In this document: positions 8,856-17,297 of the stretch, piece after piece
Position numbering within the stretch: the stretch's first letter is position 1
How the letters are laid out: each line of letters starts with the position of its first letter
NCBI GenBank assembly: GCA_013364255.1
Contig: CP054936.1
Coordinates: 3,874,853 to 3,938,852, forward strand
Length of the DNA stretch: 64,000 bases
Direction of reading: 5' to 3'
Source of the DNA: Streptomyces seoulensis
GTDB taxonomy: Bacteria; Actinomycetota; Actinomycetes; Streptomycetales; Streptomycetaceae
Notes under the pieces: model-generated
Seen by the model: only the letters and a program-made list of their open reading frames with translations
Databases searched by the model: none
What the model was told of the DNA's origin: nothing
Position numbers and translations under genes: made by a program

Positions 8856-9071
8856 GCTCCGAGTGTGTCACGCCGGGTCGCGGGCAGACGCCCCGGGTGA
8901 TGACTTAGCACACTCCTCTCAAGAATGTGAGCGAAACTACAGACCTCAAGGAAACCTCAAGTAACAATTACATTTCGAAGGTTCACGAATTCCTTGGCCT
9001 CCGATTCACTGGACCGACTCGTGCACCGCTCGTACGAGAACTCGCTCACCCGGCGTAAGGAATAACCGTCC

Positions 9072-10547
9072 ATGACCTCGCAGTCGACCCTGCCGAAGGC
9101 TGGAAGCGGCCAGACAAGCCCCGACGGACACGGTTCGGGACTTCAGGCCGGACTCAAGAACCGCCATCTTTCGATGATCGCCATCGGGGGCGTCATCGGC
9201 GCCGGCCTTTTCGTCGGCTCCAGTACCGGTATCGCCACCGCCGGACCCGGCATCCTCCTGTCGTACGCCCTCGTCGGCACGCTCGTCGTCCTCGTGATGC
9301 GCATGCTCGGCGAGATGTCCGCCGCCAACACCACCTCCGGCTCCTTCTCCGCGCACGCCGACCGCGCGCTCGGCAGCTGGGCCGGTTTCTCCATCGGCTG
9401 GCTGTACTGGTTCTTCTGGGTCGTGGTGCTCGCGGTGGAGGCCACCGCCGGCGCCAAGATCCTCTCCGGCTGGGTGCCCGCCGTACCGCAGTGGGGCTGG
9501 GCCCTCATCGTGATGCTGGTACTGACTGCCACCAACCTGATCTCCGTCGGCTCCTACGGCGAGTTCGAATTCTGGTTCGCCGGGATCAAGGTCGTCGCGA
9601 TCGGCGCGTTCATCGTCGTCGGCCTGCTCGCCATCTTCGGCGTGCTGCCCGGCGTCCACACCGACCAGGCGTCCTTCGGCAATCTCACCGATCACGGCGG
9701 ATTCCTGCCGCACGGGCCCGGTTCCATCCTCACCGGTGTGCTCCTGGTCGTCTTCTCCTTCATGGGCAGCGAGATCGCCACCCTCGCCGCCGGCGAGTCC
9801 GAGGACCCGCAGCGCGCGGTCACCAAGTCGACCAACAGCATCATCTGGCGCATCGGCGTCTTCTATCTCGGTTCGATCCTCGTCGTCGTCTCCCTGATCC
9901 CCTGGGACGACAAGGCGGTCACCGACAAGGGCTCCTACGTCGCCGCCCTGGACTCCCTCGGCATCGCGCACGCCGGTCAGATCATGAACTTCATCGTGCT
10001 GACCTCGGTGCTGTCCTGTCTCAACTCCGGCCTGTACACCGCCTCCCGGATGGCGTTCTCGCTCGGCGGACGCGGTGACGCGCCGAAGGCGTTCGCCCGC
10101 ACCACCTCGCGCGGTGTGCCGCGGACCGCGATCCTCGTGTCGGTGGCCTTCGGCTTCGTCGCGGTGTTCTTCAACTACAAGTTCCCGGACACCGTCTTCC
10201 TCTTCCTGGTCAACTCCTCCGGCGCGGTCGCCCTGTTCGTGTGGCTGGCGATCTGCTTCTCGCAGCTGCGGATGCGGCGGATCATCCAGCGCGAGGCGCC
10301 CGAGAAGCTGGTCGTGAAGATGTGGCTGTACCCGTACCTGACCTGGGCGGCGGCCGCGCTGATCGTCTTCGTCCTCGGCTACATGCTCACCGACACCGAG
10401 CACGACGGGCGCGAGACCGTGCTGCTGTCGCTGCTGGTGGCGGCGGTGGTGCTGGTGATCGCCTTCGTCAAGCAGAAGCTCGACCGCGACCGCCGGGCCG
10501 CGGCCGCCGAGCCGGCCGGTGCAGCCGAGGAGGTCTCGGCCGGCTGA
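9072..10547 (+). CDS. AAT-family amino acid permease (GABA/asparagine-type)
   Basis: Encodes 491 residues with about 12 membrane helices. The family motif GLKNRHLSMIAIGGVIGAGLF lies at the first helix, and EFEFWFAGIKV in the middle is characteristic of the APC/AAT group. It imports an amino acid by proton symport; substrate cannot be read from sequence. AAGGAA lies about 12 bases before the ATG. The 216 bases upstream include an unusually AT-rich stretch (about 8910-8990), likely the promoter. It is 60% or more like the permease at 17552 by eye. Confidence 0.93.
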   Translation: MTSQSTLPKAGSGQTSPDGHGSGLQAGLKNRHLSMIAIGGVIGAGLFVGSSTGIATAGPGILLSYALVGTLVVLVMRMLGEMSAANTTSGSFSAHADRALGSWAGFSIGWLYWFFWVVVLAVEATAGAKILSGWVPAVPQWGWALIVMLVLTATNLISVGSYGEFEFWFAGIKVVAIGAFIVVGLLAIFGVLPGVHTDQASFGNLTDHGGFLPHGPGSILTGVLLVVFSFMGSEIATLAAGESEDPQRAVTKSTNSIIWRIGVFYLGSILVVVSLIPWDDKAVTDKGSYVAALDSLGIAHAGQIMNFIVLTSVLSCLNSGLYTASRMAFSLGGRGDAPKAFARTTSRGVPRTAILVSVAFGFVAVFFNYKFPDTVFLFLVNSSGAVALFVWLAICFSQLRMRRIIQREAPEKLVVKMWLYPYLTWAAAALIVFVLGYMLTDTEHDGRETVLLSLLVAAVVLVIAFVKQKLDRDRRAAAAEPAGAAEEVSAG

Positions 10548-10565
10548 TCCCGTCCGGTCCACAAA

Positions 10566-10607
10566 GCGGTGGAGGGAGCCCCCGGGGGCTCCCTCCACCG
10601 CGTTTTT
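10566..10607. terminator. Strong bidirectional terminator
   Basis: A perfect 36-base palindrome (10566-10601) followed by TTTTT (10603-10607) on the plus strand. It serves the permease and, read the other way, bioY, whose stop is 15 bases on. Confidence 0.95.
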
Positions 10608-10621
10608 CCGCCGCGTACGGC

Positions 10622-11203
10622 TCAGCGCTTGCCGGCCAGCTTCCAGGCCGCGGGCAGCGCGCTCATCGCCAGGGCGGCCTTCAGGGCGTCGCCGATCAGG
10701 AACGGGGTGAGGCCCGCGGCGATCGCGGCGGACGCGGACATGCCGGTCGACAGGGCCAGGTACGGCACGCCGACGGCGTAGATGATCGCCTCGCCCAGAA
10801 CCATCGTGGCGGCCGTGCGCCACACGCCGCGGTCGGCGCCGCGGCGGGCCAGCGCGCCGACGACGGTGGCGGCCAGCAGCATGCCGAGGACGTAGCCGAA
10901 GGACGGCGCGCCCGCGCCCGAGCCGCCCTCCGCGAACCACGGCACGCCCGCGACGCCCGCGACCGCGTACAGCGCGAGGGCGATCAGGCCGCGGCCGGCG
11001 CCCAGCGAGGTGCCCACGAGCAGCGCGGCGAAGGTCTGGCCGGTCACCGGGACCGGGGAGCCCGGCACCGGGACGGCGATCTGCGCGGCGATCCCGGTGA
11101 GCGCGGCGCCGCCCAGCACGAGGGCGACGTCCCGGACCCGGGAGGCGGGCAGCAGGTCGGCGAGGACCTGGCCGGTGCGGACTGGGGCGGCGGCGGTGCT
11201 CAT
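10622..11203 (-). CDS. bioY: BioY, substrate-binding component of a biotin ECF transporter
   Basis: Encodes 193 residues with about six helices. The BioY signature PVPGSPVPVTGQTFAALLVG lies near residue 50, and later SFGYVLGMLLAA and FLIGDALKAALA fit the family. BioY captures biotin and associates with a shared energy-coupling module (EcfA/EcfT). No ATPase or EcfT gene is adjacent, so it must use a module encoded elsewhere or act alone. GGAGA precedes the ATG by five bases. Confidence 0.93.
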   Translation of the reverse strand: MSTAAAPVRTGQVLADLLPASRVRDVALVLGGAALTGIAAQIAVPVPGSPVPVTGQTFAALLVGTSLGAGRGLIALALYAVAGVAGVPWFAEGGSGAGAPSFGYVLGMLLAATVVGALARRGADRGVWRTAATMVLGEAIIYAVGVPYLALSTGMSASAAIAAGLTPFLIGDALKAALAMSALPAAWKLAGKR

Positions 11204-11261
11204 GGGGTCTCCGCGAGGGTGAGGGCAGTGGGGAACATCGTGACGCTATCGCGGCGCACCG

Positions 11262-11363
11262 TGACGGATCACCGTCAACGCTCGACAAAGGCCCGCGCGG
11301 GACGTTGGTGAACTCCGTACAAAGAGAGCCGGTTACACCCGGTGCGGAGTGACCCCGGTCACT
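11262..11363. promoter_or_regulatory. Two palindromic operator candidates between bioY and the sulfur block
   Basis: TGACGG-ATCA-CCGTCA (11262-11277) lies about 60 bases upstream of the bioY start. AGTGACC-CC-GGTCACT (11348-11363) lies between bioY and the leader peptide. Both are perfect. The first is placed to control bioY; the second could serve the ROK regulator. The binding proteins are not known. Confidence 0.4.
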
Positions 11364-11549
11364 GAGGTCGTGTGGCCGGGGCGACGGAAGGCGCCCTCGG
11401 CCGCTCTGTAGGGAACCACCAAAGGCGGCTGGAGCAGCCGACCCGCGGCCGGTCCGCCGTCCTCGCCCCGCCGCCCGCCGGACACGGCCCCGCGTTCGGC
11501 TCTCGTCTCGCCCGTCGGTCGCCGTCTGGGCACGGGTGGGACCGTTTGC

Positions 11550-11562
11550 TAGCTTCGAACGC
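11550..11562 (+). promoter_or_regulatory. -10 element of a leaderless leader-peptide mRNA
   Basis: TAGCTT (11550-11555) followed by seven bases and then ATG at 11563, the spacing for transcription starting at the start codon. Confidence 0.5.
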
Positions 11563-11649
11563 ATGGTTGCCCAGGCCCGGTACTTCTCGTCGCGTCGCTA
11601 TGTCGACCTGCGACGCCAGGGCACGGCCACCTGTCGCCGCTCCCGGTAG
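11563..11649 (+). CDS. 28-residue leader peptide, RRYVDLRR type
   Basis: Encodes 28 residues with the core SSRRYVDLRR and a Cys-Arg-Arg near the end. Short peptides with an Arg-rich RRxVDL core and a C-terminal CR are, from my knowledge, a recurrent streptomycete family annotated as putative leader peptides and found upstream of sulfur genes. Arg and Cys codons are placed so that stalling on them could alter downstream folding. After the stop, hairpins are possible (GGGGCG...CGCCCC, and CCTGCT-CACG-AGCAGG) before the ROK start at 11719. Function is inferred. Confidence 0.6.
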   Translation: MVAQARYFSSRRYVDLRRQGTATCRRSR

Positions 11650-11718
11650 GGGCGGGCTCCGCGCGCCCCTGCTCACGAGCAGGCGCAGCGTCGGCCCCCT
11701 CCTCCCCGGAGACACCCC

Positions 11719-12918
11719 ATGCCCCGTACCGCGACACCCCTCCTGACCTCCCCCGTTTCCCGGCTCGCCGATCCCGACCGGCGCCGCACCAGTGCCAGCG
11801 CCGTGCTGCGCTCGGTGCTGGCGCACGGGCCGGTGGCGCGCAGCACCATCGCCCGGCTGACCGGGCTGTCCCCGGCCGCCGTGAGCGACCACTGCGCCCG
11901 GCTGGCCCGGCTCGGGCTGATCCGGGAGGCCGCCGCGCCCCGGCAGTCGGGCGGGGTGGGCCGGCCGCACGTGCCCGTGGACGTGGACGACGCGCGGTTC
12001 CTGGTCGGCGCCGTGCACGTGGCGGTGCCGTACACCACGGTCGCGCTGCTGGACCTGCGCGGCCGGGTGGTGGCCGAGCGGCGGATCGAGCACACCGGGA
12101 CGGAGCCGGCGCGGGTCCTCGCGCGGGCCGCCGACGGGATCGCCGCGCTGCTGGCCGGGGCGCCGGGCGCCGCCGCGCTCGGCGTGGGCTTCGCGGCCGG
12201 CGGCTGGGTGGACCGGGACTCCGGGACCGTGGTGCGGCATCCGCTGCTGGGCTGGCGGGACGTGCCGGTGCGGGAGGCGATCGGCGCGCGCACCGGGCTG
12301 CCGATGCACGTCGACGGACACGCCCGGTCGCTGGTCAACGCCGAGCGGTTGTTCGGCGGGGCGCGGAGCAGCCGCAGCGTGCTGCACCTGTTTGTGGGCA
12401 ACGTGGTCGACGCGGCCTTCGCCACCCATGACGAGGTGCACCACGGGCCGCGCTCGCAGGCGGGCGCGATCGCGCATCTGCCGGTGCCGGGCGGCACGGA
12501 GCCCTGTGCGTGCGGGCGGGTGGGCTGCCTCCAGGCGGAGTTGAGCGAGCGGACGCTGTGCCGGCGGGCCCGGGCGGCCGGGGTGATCGACGGGACGAAC
12601 CCGATGCGCGTGCTGGACGCGGCGGCGGCCGGCGACCCGGCGGCCGTACGGCTGCTGGTGGCCCGCTCGCGGATGACCGGGCGGGCGGTGGGGATGCTGC
12701 TGGCCGTGCTCAATCCGGAGACGGTGGTGGTCACCGAGGTCGGCGCCATGCGCCGGGAGGACTGCCTGGCGGCGCTGCGGCAGGCGGCCGGCGCGGACCG
12801 GGCGGCCGATGTGCGGCCGAGCGCGTTCGCCGACTCCGTACTGGCGGTGGCGGGCGGCGCGGTGGCGCTGGACGTGCTCTACCGGGACCCGCTGACCGTG
12901 TCATCCGACGTTGATTAA
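11719..12918 (+). CDS. ROK-family transcriptional regulator
   Basis: Encodes 399 residues. A winged helix-turn-helix at about residues 25-80 (RSTIARLTGLSPAAVSDHCA) precedes a ROK sugar-kinase-like domain. The ROK zinc motif CACGRVGC is at residue ~265, so metal binding is intact. ROK repressors normally sense sugars; here the neighbours are sulfonate-type transport genes, so the ligand is unclear. It is preceded by one leader peptide and followed by a second, before the transporter genes in the same direction. Confidence 0.85.
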   Translation: MPRTATPLLTSPVSRLADPDRRRTSASAVLRSVLAHGPVARSTIARLTGLSPAAVSDHCARLARLGLIREAAAPRQSGGVGRPHVPVDVDDARFLVGAVHVAVPYTTVALLDLRGRVVAERRIEHTGTEPARVLARAADGIAALLAGAPGAAALGVGFAAGGWVDRDSGTVVRHPLLGWRDVPVREAIGARTGLPMHVDGHARSLVNAERLFGGARSSRSVLHLFVGNVVDAAFATHDEVHHGPRSQAGAIAHLPVPGGTEPCACGRVGCLQAELSERTLCRRARAAGVIDGTNPMRVLDAAAAGDPAAVRLLVARSRMTGRAVGMLLAVLNPETVVVTEVGAMRREDCLAALRQAAGADRAADVRPSAFADSVLAVAGGAVALDVLYRDPLTVSSDVD

Positions 12919-12935
12919 TTCGGAAACTCCGAATG

Positions 12936-12966
12936 TTGACAGCACTCGTGCGGGACCGGGAGCATT
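12936..12966 (+). promoter_or_regulatory. Promoter of the cysteine leader peptide
   Basis: Perfect -35 TTGACA (12936-12941) and a weak -10 AGCATT (12961-12966), with the ATG of the leader at 12973. The predicted start point is the A of the start codon, so the mRNA would be leaderless. Confidence 0.6.
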
Positions 12967-12972
12967 CCTTCC

Positions 12973-13011
12973 ATGAACCCGCTCACGAGCTGTCGCACTC
13001 TTTGTTGCTGA
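12973..13011 (+). CDS. Leaderless 12-residue cysteine leader peptide MNPLTSCRTLCC
   Basis: Reads MNPLTSCRTLCC then stop, with three Cys of 12 residues and two adjacent Cys codons at the very end. There is no ribosome site, agreeing with leaderless initiation. Cysteine-rich leaderless peptides that stall when Cys-tRNA is scarce are known upstream of sulfur genes in mycobacteria. The transporter gene starts 246 bases later, after a strong hairpin. The inference is that cysteine shortage raises expression of the sulfonate transporter. Confidence 0.6.
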   Translation: MNPLTSCRTLCC

Positions 13012-13074
13012 CCCGTTGAAGCGTCCCGGAGCGCCTTTTCCTCCGGTTCTCCACCGCGTCTCCACCGCGCGCCC

Positions 13075-13101
13075 GGGCATCCGGTCCTCTTCCGGATGCC
13101 C
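13075..13101 (+). promoter_or_regulatory. Attenuator-like hairpin after the Cys leader
   Basis: Perfect 10-bp stem GGGCATCCGG / CCGGATGCCC with a 7-base loop, 64 bases after the leader stop. A second stem, CCGGAC...GTCCGG, occurs at 13182-13202. Either could be the folding switch controlled by ribosome position. Confidence 0.55.
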
Positions 13102-13120
13102 GACGCCCGGACTTTCCCCG

Positions 13121-13170
13121 CGTGAACCCGCGTGAACCCATGTGAACCCGCGCGAACCCGCGTGAATTCA
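13121..13170 (+). repeat. Five tandem 10-bp repeats upstream of ssuA
   Basis: Imperfect head-to-tail copies of CGTGAACCCG at 13121, 13131, 13141, 13151 and 13161. The last is the most diverged. The array sits between the hairpin and the transporter start, so it lies in the untranslated leader. One full DNA helical turn per unit would put binding sites on the same face. Confidence 0.8.
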
Positions 13171-13257
13171 CCTGTGCTGTGCCGGACTTCGCCGTCGTCC
13201 GGAATTCCGTACGCGTTCCGCCGCCCTGTGCACCCTGTGATCCCCCGGAGTCCCGCC

Positions 13258-14328
13258 ATGCCTTCCGCACCCGTGTCCGGCCTGGACCGGCGCCTGTTCC
13301 TCTCCTCCCTGCTGGGTGTCGCCGCGGCGACGGCCGGGCTGAGCGGCTGCGCCGGCTCCGGCCGCGCCGCCGCCGCGTCCGGCGCCGACCTGTCCGCCCC
13401 GCTCGCGGCCAAGGTGCCGCCGGGCACCCGCCTGAAGATCGCCTCCTACCAGGACGTCCAGCAGCTCCAGTTCAAGCTGGCGAAATTCCCCGAGCTGCCG
13501 TTCACGGTCTCCGAGTGGCTGAACATCGGCGCGGGCCCCGACGTCATCAACGCGTTCCGCGCCCATTCCCTGGACCTCGCCAACAACGCCGGCATTCCGC
13601 CGATCCAGGCGCACTTCCAGGGCTACGACGCGCGGATCGTCGCCATCAACGTCACCCGCAGGCCGAACTACCTCTTCGCCACCAAGCCGGGCAGCGACAT
13701 CCGCACCGCCCGCGACTTCGCGGGGAAGAAGCTCGCCTTCTCGCAGGGACAGGCGCAGGGCGTCGTCCTGCTGCGGGCGCTGAAGGAGGCGGGGCTGACG
13801 TACGACGACGTGAAGCTGGTGCCGCTGACCAGCAACCAGTTCCTCACCGCGCTGCAGTCGGGGCAGGTGGACGTCGCCCCGCTCGCCAACAGCCAGGCCC
13901 CGGCCTATCTGAGGCAGTACGGCGCGAAGGGCGCGCACACCATCCCCACCGACGTCGTCGACCTGCTGAACCTGCTGTGGGCGCCGGCCTCGGTGCTGGC
14001 CGACGAGGCGAAGGCCGCCGCCGTCGCCGCGTACGTCCCGCAGTGGGCGCGCGGCCTGGTGTGGCAGTGGGAGCACCCGGACGAGTGGAACCGGGAGTTC
14101 TACGTCAAGACGCAGAACCTCACCCTCGCGCAGGCCGAGTCCATCACGAAGCTCGCCAACAAGCCGCTGTTCCCGCCGAGCTGGGACGAGGCGGTCAAGT
14201 GGGAGCAGGAGACCGCCGATCTGCTCGCCGAGGGCGGCTTCGTGAAGAGGTTCAAGGTCGACTCGCTCTTCGACCGGCGGTTCGAGTCCATCGCGGCCAG
14301 GGCCGTGGCGGCCGAGTACCGGAGGTGA
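13258..14328 (+). CDS. Sulfonate-type ABC transporter, substrate-binding lipoprotein
   Basis: Encodes 356 residues. The N-terminus has a Tat-like DRRLFLSSLLG and a lipobox LSGC (Cys ~29), predicting an exported lipoprotein. The mature part resembles the SsuA/TauA/NMT1 family, with periplasmic folds that bind sulfonates, sulfate esters or related small acids. I chose ATG 13258 with CCGGAG upstream; the open frame extending further upstream runs through the leader region. The stop is five bases before the permease start. Sulfur role is inferred from the leaders and the monooxygenase. Confidence 0.85.
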   Translation: MPSAPVSGLDRRLFLSSLLGVAAATAGLSGCAGSGRAAAASGADLSAPLAAKVPPGTRLKIASYQDVQQLQFKLAKFPELPFTVSEWLNIGAGPDVINAFRAHSLDLANNAGIPPIQAHFQGYDARIVAINVTRRPNYLFATKPGSDIRTARDFAGKKLAFSQGQAQGVVLLRALKEAGLTYDDVKLVPLTSNQFLTALQSGQVDVAPLANSQAPAYLRQYGAKGAHTIPTDVVDLLNLLWAPASVLADEAKAAAVAAYVPQWARGLVWQWEHPDEWNREFYVKTQNLTLAQAESITKLANKPLFPPSWDEAVKWEQETADLLAEGGFVKRFKVDSLFDRRFESIAARAVAAEYRR

Positions 14329-14333
14329 GCGCC

Positions 14334-15206
14334 ATGACGACCTCGGCGACCGAGAAGACCGCGGCCACGACGACCGTCACCTCGGCGGCTCCCGCGGACG
14401 CCGGTGCGCCGGTCCGTGTCCGCCGTGCCCGCCGCGGGCTGTCCCCCGGCAGGCGGCTGCCCGCCGCCCGGCTGGCCGGACCCCTGGTGCTGCTGGCGCT
14501 GTGGGCCGCCGCCTCCGCCGCCGGGCGGCTCGACCCGGGCGCGATCCCGGCGCCCTGGACGGTGCTGCGGACCGCCGGGCGGCTGTGGAGCGACGGCACG
14601 CTGCCCACCGACGTGGCGACCTCGCTGCGCCGGGCCGCCTACGGCTTCGCCATCGGTCTGGGCGCCGGAGTGCTGCTGGCGCTGGCCGCCGGGCTCAGCC
14701 GGACCGGCGAGGCGCTGATCGACGGGACCGTGAACCTCAACCGGGCGATCCCCACCCTCGGTCTGATCCCGCTGTTCATCCTCTGGCTGGGCATCGGCGA
14801 GACCTTCAAGGTCGCGATCATCGCGATCGTCGTCTACATCCCGATCTACCTGAACACGCACGCCGCGCTGGCCGGCATCGACACCCGGTTCGTCGAACTG
14901 GCCGAGGTGCAGGGCCTGTCCCGCTACCGCTTCCTCCGCGAGATCGTGATCCCCGGCGCGCTGCCCGGCTTCTTCGTCGGCCTGCGGCTCGGCGTGACCG
15001 GCTCCTGGCTCGGTCTGGTGGTGCTGGAGCAGATCAACGCCACCAGCGGCCTCGGCTACATGATGTTCCAGGCCCAGAACTACGGCCAGAGCGACGTCAT
15101 CCTCGTCGGCCTGCTCGTCTACGGCGTCTTCGGCCTGGTCTCCGACAGCGTGGTCCGTCTCGTCGAACGGAGGGTGCTGTCATGGCGCCGCACACTGAGC
15201 AGCTGA
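14334..15206 (+). CDS. Sulfonate-type ABC transporter, permease (SsuC-like)
   Basis: Encodes 290 residues with about six helices after a ~45-residue Thr/Ala/Arg-rich cytosolic start. The inner-membrane loop that contacts the ATPase reads ELAEVQGLSRYRFLREIVIPGALP, the EAA-type motif of the SsuC/TauC family. It overlaps the ATPase gene by 25 bases, indicating translational coupling. Confidence 0.9.
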   Translation: MTTSATEKTAATTTVTSAAPADAGAPVRVRRARRGLSPGRRLPAARLAGPLVLLALWAAASAAGRLDPGAIPAPWTVLRTAGRLWSDGTLPTDVATSLRRAAYGFAIGLGAGVLLALAAGLSRTGEALIDGTVNLNRAIPTLGLIPLFILWLGIGETFKVAIIAIVVYIPIYLNTHAALAGIDTRFVELAEVQGLSRYRFLREIVIPGALPGFFVGLRLGVTGSWLGLVVLEQINATSGLGYMMFQAQNYGQSDVILVGLLVYGVFGLVSDSVVRLVERRVLSWRRTLSS

Positions 15207-15916
15207 CCCGGCCGGCCGTCCGGCTCACCGGTCTGACCAGGTCGTTCGAGGGCCGTACCGTCCTCGACGGCATCGACCTCGAACTGCCGGCCGGCTCCTT
15301 CACCGCACTGCTCGGGCACAGCGGCTCCGGCAAGAGCACCCTGCTGCGGGCCATCGCCGGGCTCGACCACCGGGTGGCGGGCGGCGGCGAACTGGCGGCG
15401 CCCGAGCGGGTGTCCGTGGTCTTCCAGGACGCCCGGCTGCTGCCCTGGCGCCGGGTGCTGGACAACGTGCTGCTGGGCGCCGACGGCAAGGCCGCCGCCG
15501 CGCGCGGCCGGGCCGCCCTCGCCGAAGTGGGCCTGGGCGGCCGGGAGAGGGCCTGGCCCAGCGAGCTGTCCGGCGGCGAGGCGCAGCGCGCCGCCCTCGC
15601 CCGCTCCCTGGTCCGCGAACCCGAACTGCTGCTGGCCGACGAGCCGTTCGGCGCGCTCGACGCCCTCACCCGGATCCGGATGCACGGCCTGCTGCGCGCA
15701 CTGTGGCAGCGGCACCGGCCGTCGGTGCTGCTGGTCACCCACGACGTGGACGAGGCGATCGTGCTCGCCGACCGTGTCCTCGTCCTCGACCACGGCCGTA
15801 TCGGCCTCGACCTGACCATCGACCGCCCGCACCCGCGCTCCTACCGGGACCCGCTGCTCGGCGAGTACCGGGAACGGCTGCTGGCCGCGCTGGGCGTCAC
15901 GGAGGACCGCGCATGA
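15182..15916 (+). CDS. Sulfonate-type ABC transporter, ATP-binding protein (SsuB-like)
   Basis: Encodes 244 residues. Walker A GHSGSGKST (about residue 47), signature LSGGEAQRAALARSL, Walker B LLLADEPFGALD and the H-loop VTHDVDEA are all intact. It energises the permease encoded just upstream and overlaps the monooxygenase start as ATGA. Confidence 0.93.
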   Translation: MAPHTEQLTRPAVRLTGLTRSFEGRTVLDGIDLELPAGSFTALLGHSGSGKSTLLRAIAGLDHRVAGGGELAAPERVSVVFQDARLLPWRRVLDNVLLGADGKAAAARGRAALAEVGLGGRERAWPSELSGGEAQRAALARSLVREPELLLADEPFGALDALTRIRMHGLLRALWQRHRPSVLLVTHDVDEAIVLADRVLVLDHGRIGLDLTIDRPHPRSYRDPLLGEYRERLLAALGVTEDRA

Positions 15917-17297
15917 CCCGCCAGTTGCACCTGAACGCGTTCCTGATGAACACCGGCCACCACGAGGCGTCGTGGCGGCTGCCGGAGAGCGACCCGTACG
16001 CGCACACCGACCTCGCCCTCCCCCGAGCTCTCGACGAGCAGGGGGCGCCCCCATCGTGAACCTGGCGCGGATCGCCGAACGCGGCACGTTCGACTCGCTG
16101 TTCCTGGCCGACGGGCCGCAGCTGTGGAACACGGTGGCGCAGCGCCCGGCCGGCGCGCTGGAGCCGCTGACGCTGCTGACCGCGCTGGCGACGGCCACCG
16201 AGCACATCGGCCTGATCGCCACCGCCTCCACCTCCTACAACTCCCCCTACAACCTGGCCCGCAGGTTCGCCTCGCTGGACATCGTCAGCGGCGGCCGGGC
16301 GGGCTGGAACATCGTGACCACCGCGGGTGAGGAGGCGGCCCGCAACTTCGGCCTGGCCGCCGAGCCGGCGCACGCCGAGCGGTACGCGCGGGCGGCGGAG
16401 TTCACCGAGGTGGCGCTCAAGCTGTGGGACAGCTGGGAGGACGACACGATCGTCGCCGACAAGGCGGCCGGGGTGTGGGGCGACGACGCCAAGATCCATC
16501 CGCCCCGGCACGAGGGCACGTACTTCAGCGTGGCGGGCGCGCTCAACGTGCCGCGCAGCCCGCAGGGCTATCCGCTGCTCGTGCAGGCCGGCTCCTCCGA
16601 GGACGGCAAGGCGTTCGCGGCGCGCTACGCGGAGGCGGTGTTCACCGCGCAGCAGACGCTCGCCGACGCGCAGGGCTTCTACGCCGACCTGAAGGCGCGC
16701 ACCGGGAGGGCCGGGCGCGATCCGGAGCACCTCAAGGTGCTGCCCGGGATCGTGCCGGTGCTGGGCTCCACCGAGGCCGAGGCGCGCGCCAACGAGCGGG
16801 TACTGGACGACCACATCGTGCCCGAGCACGGCCGCGTCCGGCTGGAGAACCTGCTGCACCTGCCGCCCGGCACCCTCGACCTGGACCGTCAGCTGCCCGG
16901 CGACCTGCCGCCGGAGTCGGCGATCGAGGGCGCCAAGAGCCGCTACACGCTGGTGGTGGAGCTGGCCCGGCGCGAGCGGCTCACCGTGCGGCAGCTGATC
17001 GGCCGGCTCGGCGGCGGGCGCGGGCACCTCACCTTCGCGGGCACCCCCGAACAGGTCGCCGACGCCATCGGGACCTGGTTCACGCGGGGCGCGGCCGACG
17101 GCTTCAACATCATGCCCGCGGTGCTGCCCTCGGGCCTGGATGCCTTCGTGGAGCACGTCGTCCCGATCCTGCGCGCCCGCGGCCTGCTGCGCACCGGGTA
17201 CGGGCCGCGCCGGACCCTGCGGGAGCGCTACGGCCTGCCCCGCCCCGCCAACCAGCACGTCACCCGGCACCCCGCCCCGGCGCTCTCCAGAACCTGA
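15913..17297 (+). pseudogene. Flavin-dependent (LLM) monooxygenase, frameshifted by a 35-bp insertion
   Basis: The N-terminal frame starts at ATG 15913 (MTRQLHLNAFLMNTGHHEAS) and hits a stop at 16057-16059. The rest of the protein continues in another frame from IVNLARIAERGTFDSLFLAD to 17297. Deleting 16018-16052 exactly rejoins the two frames into one of about 449 residues, the normal length for the NtaA/SnaA/DszA group of FMNH2-dependent monooxygenases. Such enzymes release sulfite from sulfonates or oxidise sulfur heterocycles, which suits the adjacent transporter. The downstream part has no obvious start of its own except weak ones, so the gene is probably inactive. A sequencing error would not create this palindrome. 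Confidence 0.85.
16018..16052. repeat. 35-bp palindromic insertion inside the monooxygenase gene
   Basis: The inserted sequence has CCCCC...GGGGG outer arms, inner GCTC/GAGC arms around TCGAC, and ends in the self-palindrome GGGGGCGCCCCC. It resembles the short dispersed streptomycete repeat built from CCCCGAGCTCTCG and GAGCAGGGGG, which I know from other genomes. No other copy was seen in this window. Confidence 0.75.
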
